DNA of 64,000 nt, taken from Firm-04 sp045591925. GTDB taxonomy: Bacteria; Bacillota; Clostridia; Oscillospirales; Ruminococcaceae. The position numbers were made by a program, and so were the translations under genes. Below are positions 59,617 through 64,000 of this stretch, piece after piece. The DNA lies in NCBI GenBank assembly GCA_045591925.1, contig JAZNTW010000095.1, positions 1-64,000 on the forward strand, in the 5' to 3' direction. The notes under the pieces were generated by a model. That model was given only the letters and a program-made list of their open reading frames with translations. It ran no database searches and was not told the origin of the DNA. Each line of letters opens with the position of its first letter. The stretch's first letter is position 1.

Positions 59617-60480
59617 ATGCTGGTATCTGCAAAAGATATGCTGAACAAGGCAAGAGAAGGCAAGTATGCTGTCGGTCAGTTCAACATCAACAACCTCGAA
59701 TGGACAAAGGCGATTCTGCTCACTGCGCAGAAGCTGGGTTCCCCTGTTATCCTCGGTGTTTCTGAGGGCGCAGCAAAGTATATGTGCGGCTTCAAGACCG
59801 TTACCGATATGGTAAAGGCGATGGACGAATCCCTCGGCATCACCGTTCCGGTCGCTCTGCATCTGGATCACGGTACATATGATGGCTGCTACAAGTGCAT
59901 CAAGGCAGGCTTCACTTCCATCATGTTCGATGGCTCTCACTTCCCGATCGAGGAAAACGTCGCTAAGACAACTGAGCTTGTTCACGTTGCACATCAGCTC
60001 GGTCTCTCCATCGAGGCTGAAGTCGGCGCAATCGGCGGTGAAGAGGATGGCGTTGTCGGTAAGGGCGAATGTGCTGATCCGCAGGAGTGCAAGCAGATTG
60101 CTGACCTCGGCGTTGATTTCCTTGCAGCCGGCATCGGCAATATCCACGGCGTATATCCCGAAAACTGGGAAGGTCTGAGCTTTGATACCCTTTCTGCTAT
60201 CAACCAGACTGTTGGTGAAATGCCGCTCGTTCTCCACGGCGGTACCGGTATTCCGGATGAGCAGATCAAGAAGGCAATTTCCCTCGGCGTTGCAAAGATC
60301 AACGTCAACACCGAGTGCCAGCTCGTCTTTGCTGAGGCTACCCGCGGCTATGTAGAAGCAGGTAAGGATCAGCAGGGCAAGGGCTTTGATCCGCGTAAGC
60401 TGCTCGCTCCCGGCTTTGACGCAATCTGCGCAAAGGTTGAGGAGAAGATGACCCTGTTTGGTTCTGTCGGCAAGGCTTAA
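59617..60480 (+). CDS. fba: Class II fructose-bisphosphate aldolase
   Basis: 287 residues. Zinc-dependent aldolase of glycolysis and gluconeogenesis. Zinc and catalytic motifs HLDHGTYDG, EAEVGAIGG, and LHGGTGIPDEQIKKAI. Codon use is biased as in a highly expressed gene. Tagatose-bisphosphate aldolase is a close relative but glycolytic use is more likely. Ribosome site AGGAGG. Own promoter and terminator. Confidence 0.94.
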   Translation: MLVSAKDMLNKAREGKYAVGQFNINNLEWTKAILLTAQKLGSPVILGVSEGAAKYMCGFKTVTDMVKAMDESLGITVPVALHLDHGTYDGCYKCIKAGFTSIMFDGSHFPIEENVAKTTELVHVAHQLGLSIEAEVGAIGGEEDGVVGKGECADPQECKQIADLGVDFLAAGIGNIHGVYPENWEGLSFDTLSAINQTVGEMPLVLHGGTGIPDEQIKKAISLGVAKINVNTECQLVFAEATRGYVEAGKDQQGKGFDPRKLLAPGFDAICAKVEEKMTLFGSVGKA

Positions 60481-60531
60481 TCGCACCAAGCGAGCATTCA
60501 AGGCTCTTGAAACCATATTGCATATCAAACG

Positions 60532-60569
60532 AAAGACGGCGTAGATTGCTCTATGCCGCCTTTCTTTTT
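60532..60569 (+). terminator. Terminator of fba
   Basis: 14-bp imperfect stem (60532-60545 with 60550-60563), loop TTGC, then CTTTTTG. Confidence 0.75.
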
Positions 60570-60640
60570 GTACTTGTTGATTGTTACTTTGCAACATAAG
60601 CATCTTTTCAAGATTTTATTCTAAAAATTCGTATTATCTA

Positions 60641-60669
60641 TTGAAATTTTCATTCATATATGATATAAT
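60641..60669 (+). promoter_or_regulatory. Promoter of the lipoprotein gene
   Basis: TTGAAA (60641-60646), 17-base spacer, TATAAT (60664-60669). Confidence 0.65.
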
Positions 60670-60700
60670 TTAGTAAAAGATGAATGATGGGAGGATGCTT

Positions 60701-61678
60701 ATGCTGAATCGTTCCTATGCACTGTCATGTGCAATCTTGCTGCTCATATCCGGTGCCGGCATGATGCTGACATCCTGCGGCACAGCCCCCACAACAGCTG
60801 ACTCCGAAGCGCTTGATCCGGAGGATTGCGGCACATTCAACGGTGTTGTGCATAGGCTGCTGAACGGTGATATTGTCTCAGGCGTTGAAGTCACTGCCGA
60901 GAATGTCAAAACCGAGCAGTCCTACTCAACCATAACCAATTTGAATGGACAATATGAGCTGATGGTTCCGGCAGGAACCTATACGCTGCGATACACCGCC
61001 ACCGGCTACTACGGCTTGAGCACCGATGAATATAAAATCAAAAAAGGCGAAGCCCTTGAACCTGAGGAACCGATTCAGCTTGTGAAAGTTGGAGAGGAAT
61101 TTGAATCGGAAGACACGCCCGGACCTGAGATCGAGGAGTCATCGTCAGAAGCGCCCTCTGAGCCCACTGTCATGCCGGACGCATCCGATGTGTATGATGA
61201 CCGCGGCGACCTTTACAGCGCTTATATCAACAATATCTTTGCAAATGCGGAATACCGCGGCTTTGACGGCAATACCGTCAACGGTCAGGCTACGATGATT
61301 GATTACGTTAGATATGACATGAATCGCGACGGTGTGGAGGAATTGATCGTCAACAGCGGTTCCTGTGAAGCGGATCGCGTCATCAGTTTTTATACGATTC
61401 GAGACAATGCCGTTCAGGTCATCAGCTACCAATTCAGCGGTTTCCAAGTCATCAACTATGTTTCAGACCAAGACACCGGACAATTCGCAACAGAATGGGC
61501 GCAGCAGGGTCACGGCGGTGCAACATGGTATCTCTATAACGGTGAATCCATCCAAATCACAAAGGAAAGCGGCCCTACGGCATATTCCGACACAGAAACG
61601 CCATCTTTTGTCGAGCACGCCGCCCCACTGGAGGCAAAGTCCGCAAGACTCCAAGGGAACAAATGGGTCTTTGTTTAA
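60701..61678 (+). CDS. Lipoprotein with carboxypeptidase-regulatory-like domain
   Basis: 325 residues from the ATG at 60701, six bases after GGGAGG. Lipobox MLTSC. Residues about 45-125 form a CarboxypepD_reg-like beta sandwich (SGVEVTAENVKTEQSYSTIT, NGQYELMVPAGTYTLRYTA). An acidic linker and a C-terminal domain with a calcium-loop-like DMNRDGVEELIV follow. It probably sits on the outer membrane face. Exact function unknown. Convergent with the GGDEF gene. Confidence 0.78.
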   Translation: MLNRSYALSCAILLLISGAGMMLTSCGTAPTTADSEALDPEDCGTFNGVVHRLLNGDIVSGVEVTAENVKTEQSYSTITNLNGQYELMVPAGTYTLRYTATGYYGLSTDEYKIKKGEALEPEEPIQLVKVGEEFESEDTPGPEIEESSSEAPSEPTVMPDASDVYDDRGDLYSAYINNIFANAEYRGFDGNTVNGQATMIDYVRYDMNRDGVEELIVNSGSCEADRVISFYTIRDNAVQVISYQFSGFQVINYVSDQDTGQFATEWAQQGHGGATWYLYNGESIQITKESGPTAYSDTETPSFVEHAAPLEAKSARLQGNKWVFV

Positions 61679-61696
61679 CGATTTTGAATACAAAAT

Positions 61697-61737
61697 AAAC
61701 CGAGGAGCGAAGTTCATCTTCACTCCCCGGTTTTTAT
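61697..61737. terminator. Bidirectional terminator after the lipoprotein gene
   Basis: Imperfect 16-bp stem (61697-61712 with 61718-61733), then TTTTT; also serves the convergent GGDEF gene. Confidence 0.8.
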
Positions 61738-61747
61738 TTATTTGAGA

Positions 61748-63313
61748 TTATTGCGGCTGAGCCGGATGATCCAGATCAACAAACTGAACCTGCTCAAATT
61801 CAGTCTCACCGCTTCGATTCGTGATATCTTTCAGAACAGAAATCACAGCAGTATCAATCTCGGAGGTCTTTTTCGCAACTGCGATTTTAACCTCAGGCGT
61901 AATGTTACCGGATGCAGTCTCAATCGGAGACAGCAGAATTGCGTGCGCAGTATTGACCATATTGATCACAGAATTGTAGCCATCTTTCGTATCCGCGGCC
62001 GATACAACAACAATGAACTCATCGGAGCCGGTACGATAGACTGTGCCATCCTGGAATACCTTCCGCAAAGCCTCAACCGTTGTCAGAAGCACCTGATCAC
62101 CTGCGTCGTTACCGTATTTGATATTGATTTGACTGAATTGCGCGATATTTACAAATACAAAATAGAAGCAGTTGTTATCAGACGGAGTAAAGTTCGATGC
62201 GTCCACAGAGAACGATACACGGTTGCTTGCATCGGTCAGAATGTCCTTGAACATTGCCGTTGTCAGGGATTCCTTGGTCTTCTCTGTTTTGACGATCTGA
62301 TTACTCAGCTTGCGATTCACGACTTCCTGGCGCTGCGTAATCAGTCGGAATACAAACCAAACACCGCAAATCAATGCGCCAAAGATTGCAAGGAAGAACA
62401 GCATACTGTTACTCAGGCTATAGACTTCGCTCTTGCGATCGCTGATGAACAAGAACCAGTTGTGATCTTCGAGGTAGTACCAGTTACAGAGATACTTTTT
62501 ACCATCGTCTTCATCAGTATACTCAAATCTGCCCTTGGTCGGCTTTTCGCTGGTATTCTTTGCCAGATAATCACGTGCATTCGCGGTCAGCTCAAGCATT
62601 TCAGGAATACGCGGTTCTCTGTCAAACATACTGAGGTTGGAATGGATCGCATAACGGTCGGTTGCCACATCGACAATACTGTAAGCAGAATTTTCGAGGC
62701 TTTCAACAACAACACCGCTCAAATCGCTGTTCAGACCATCGGTATAAATACCAAGACCAACCAGACCGATTGCACGATGGTTCTCGTCATAGACAGCCTT
62801 ATACATGGAAATGATCTGCTTTCCACTTGCCGGAGAAACAATAATACCGGTATTATAAACGCCTCTGTCCGCCTTAATCATGGCGTCATGAAGCTCCTGC
62901 AATGCGGTAGGATCGGTTCTGGTGACCATTCCGCGAACCAACGGATTGGTATGCGCAAGAACCGTGGTATCCCAAGAACTGATATAAATACCTTCCAGAT
63001 CCGCAATATCCTTTGAAAATTCATCTACATATAATTGCGCATTGTCAATATTGGTTTGCTTTGCTGGGTCTTTCAGAATATCGGTAACCTGCTTTGCGTG
63101 GCTGAACGTAATCAAGGTCTTTTCAGCGTCCTCAACATAGTTGTTGATGATAATTGCACGCTCATCATTCAGCGCCGCCATATGCGCTCTGGCATTCTGC
63201 TTCGTTCTCGAAGAAATAAACAGTGATACAATCAGAAGCAGAACAAGCATGACAATAAGTTGAACCAATAAGATTCGATTAACCGTTGAACTTTGTTTAT
63301 TATTATTCGCCAT
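61748..63313 (-). CDS. Membrane dCache sensor with degenerate GGDEF domain
   Basis: 521 residues. Two membrane helices (15-33 and about 305-325) flank an outside dCache-type sensing domain. The C-terminal GGDEF domain reads YRTGSDEFIVVV, so the motif is GSDEF instead of GGDEF, and the usual DALTGLxNR is replaced by DILTDASNR. Activity as a diguanylate cyclase is therefore uncertain; it may bind GTP only. It follows the deaminase-like gene by 26 bp. Ribosome site GAAAGGAT. Confidence 0.85.
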   Translation of the reverse strand: MANNNKQSSTVNRILLVQLIVMLVLLLIVSLFISSRTKQNARAHMAALNDERAIIINNYVEDAEKTLITFSHAKQVTDILKDPAKQTNIDNAQLYVDEFSKDIADLEGIYISSWDTTVLAHTNPLVRGMVTRTDPTALQELHDAMIKADRGVYNTGIIVSPASGKQIISMYKAVYDENHRAIGLVGLGIYTDGLNSDLSGVVVESLENSAYSIVDVATDRYAIHSNLSMFDREPRIPEMLELTANARDYLAKNTSEKPTKGRFEYTDEDDGKKYLCNWYYLEDHNWFLFISDRKSEVYSLSNSMLFFLAIFGALICGVWFVFRLITQRQEVVNRKLSNQIVKTEKTKESLTTAMFKDILTDASNRVSFSVDASNFTPSDNNCFYFVFVNIAQFSQINIKYGNDAGDQVLLTTVEALRKVFQDGTVYRTGSDEFIVVVSAADTKDGYNSVINMVNTAHAILLSPIETASGNITPEVKIAVAKKTSEIDTAVISVLKDITNRSGETEFEQVQFVDLDHPAQPQ

Positions 63314-63339
63314 AATCGTTAATCCTTTCTCTCAAATAA

Positions 63340-63945
63340 TTATTTTTTGCGGAAGAATCCAAAAAGCTTTTTCTTATCGCCATCTTCTTGCTTCTCAAGT
63401 TCTTCCAGTTCGTCATCGTCATCATCGGCAACACTCAGCAAACTGTTTACACGGTCTTTGATGAGACTGGAATCATTCCGGACGTCAACCGGCAGCGGAA
63501 CCGATACAGAAGCAACGCGTTGAACACCCATATTCGGTAGCGTTGAACGCATCGTCTGCGCTCTTAACTGGTCGCTGAACTCAACAAGCGGAACAGCTCT
63601 GTCCTGCATCATAATTTCGCAGTAAATATTGTCCGTATGCAATGCAAGAATCTGCCGCATACAGTCAAAACAAGGAAGAAGCGGCATTCCATTGACAATC
63701 GAAATCAGCAGCAGAGAGTCAATCGCATTTTCTCCCATGATCTGCATATTCCGGATTGCCTCTACCTCAGCATGAACATTTTGCAGGATTCCTCCCTGAT
63801 TGACAAAGTGGCTGAGACCGGTGAACAATCTTCCGGATGAGGAACACAATACACACACTGTGTCATCCGGCATAATACGCTCACCACTCATCATGCGCTG
63901 CTTTGCGATTTCGGTAGCACGCTGAATAATAGCTTCATAGTTCAA
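63340..63945 (-). CDS. Cytidine-deaminase-fold protein with charged tail
   Basis: 201 residues. TTG start at 63945 with GGTGG eight bases upstream; GTG at 63957 is too close. Zinc site of the CDA fold: HAE (His59, Glu61) and PCFDC (Cys93, Cys96). The catalytic Glu is present. A spacer, an acidic run (ADDDDDELEELEKQED) and a Lys-rich end follow. Not a simple cytidine deaminase; substrate unknown. Upstream of the GGDEF gene in one operon. Promoter outside or at the window edge. Confidence 0.8.
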   Translation of the reverse strand: MNYEAIIQRATEIAKQRMMSGERIMPDDTVCVLCSSSGRLFTGLSHFVNQGGILQNVHAEVEAIRNMQIMGENAIDSLLLISIVNGMPLLPCFDCMRQILALHTDNIYCEIMMQDRAVPLVEFSDQLRAQTMRSTLPNMGVQRVASVSVPLPVDVRNDSSLIKDRVNSLLSVADDDDDELEELEKQEDGDKKKLFGFFRKK

Positions 63946-64000
63946 TGTATAAACCACCTTTCGAGTTTATAAAAATAAACTGGTATTAAATAAAACGTAG

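Noticed and set aside
59614..60603. Minus-strand ORF (329 codons) opposite fba
   Set aside because: High codon bias of fba opens the reverse frame; no supporting motif.
61742..63016. Plus-strand ORF (424 codons) opposite the GGDEF gene
   Set aside because: Ile/Arg/Asn-rich shadow without start signal or domain.

Overview
This 64-kb window is a chromosomal segment of a low-to-mid GC member of the Clostridia. It is most like Ruminococcus and relatives (Oscillospiraceae). The clues are a secreted dockerin protein, Thr-rich linkers and tails on exported proteins, a SCIFF ranthipeptide with its radical SAM maturase, the sporulation genes sigK and spoIIR, Gram-positive style Shine-Dalgarno sites (GGAAAGGA, GGAGG) and sigma-A promoters (TTGACA-17-TATAAT type). 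I do not assign a species. Most of the window is core metabolism and DNA housekeeping. No prophage, conjugative element, CRISPR array or rRNA operon was found.

Layout. 1-1.8 kb: AT-rich edge with a partial BspA-like leucine-rich-repeat gene, a metallophosphoesterase, tRNA-Pro(UGG) and a stray tRNA-Pro 5' half. 2-4.1 kb: hpt, a short inverted-repeat element and a dockerin-CAP secreted protein. 4.1-12.6 kb: a complete arginine block, with argG behind its own promoter and a candidate ARG box, then argH, a small membrane protein, argC, argJ, argB, argD and argF. 12.6-18.6 kb: M15 peptidase lipoprotein, FAD protein, a 90-aa orphan, an AGCS symporter, a putative small RNA, a HIT protein and a GT2-GtrA glycosyltransferase. 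18.7-27.8 kb: a DNA-metabolism run on the minus strand (radC, uvrB, a frameshifted small gene, an SF0329-HAD fusion, a 73-aa orphan, dnaE and a dGTPase-like HD protein), with a second copy of the inverted-repeat element just upstream of dnaE.

27.9-35 kb: scfB (SCIFF maturase) translationally coupled to a PLP decarboxylase, proS on the other strand, then scfA (the SCIFF peptide) and an ECF sigma/anti-sigma pair. 35-44 kb: cyclophilin, a TerB-like/CbbX AAA ATPase, tyrS, and a partial histidine operon (hisB-hisH-hisA-hisF) in which HisA is fused to a GNAT acetyltransferase. Xylulokinase and a related small inverted-repeat element follow. 44-53 kb: a membrane protein with a Thr-rich tail, pcrA, an AI-2E-type permease, a double zinc-ribbon protein, a coupled pair of ATP-grasp ligases and a convergent transglutaminase lipoprotein.

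53-64 kb: efp, a poly-Asp CD1247-type protein, an FMN riboswitch with ribU, and a sporulation group (sigK, a Clp ATPase without M-domain, spoIIR). A 44-aa Cys-rich ORF lies antisense inside the spoIIR 3' end. The window ends with class II fba, a lipoprotein, and a dCache-GGDEF protein downstream of a cytidine-deaminase-like protein.

The most interesting signals are the opposite-strand overlap of spoIIR with the Cys-rich ORF, the candidate small RNA with CUCCU-type anti-Shine-Dalgarno motifs, the split SCIFF locus with matching promoters, the HisA-GNAT fusion, the SF0329-HAD fusion with an embedded ribosome site, the tandem ATP-grasp pair, and two related short inverted-repeat element families.
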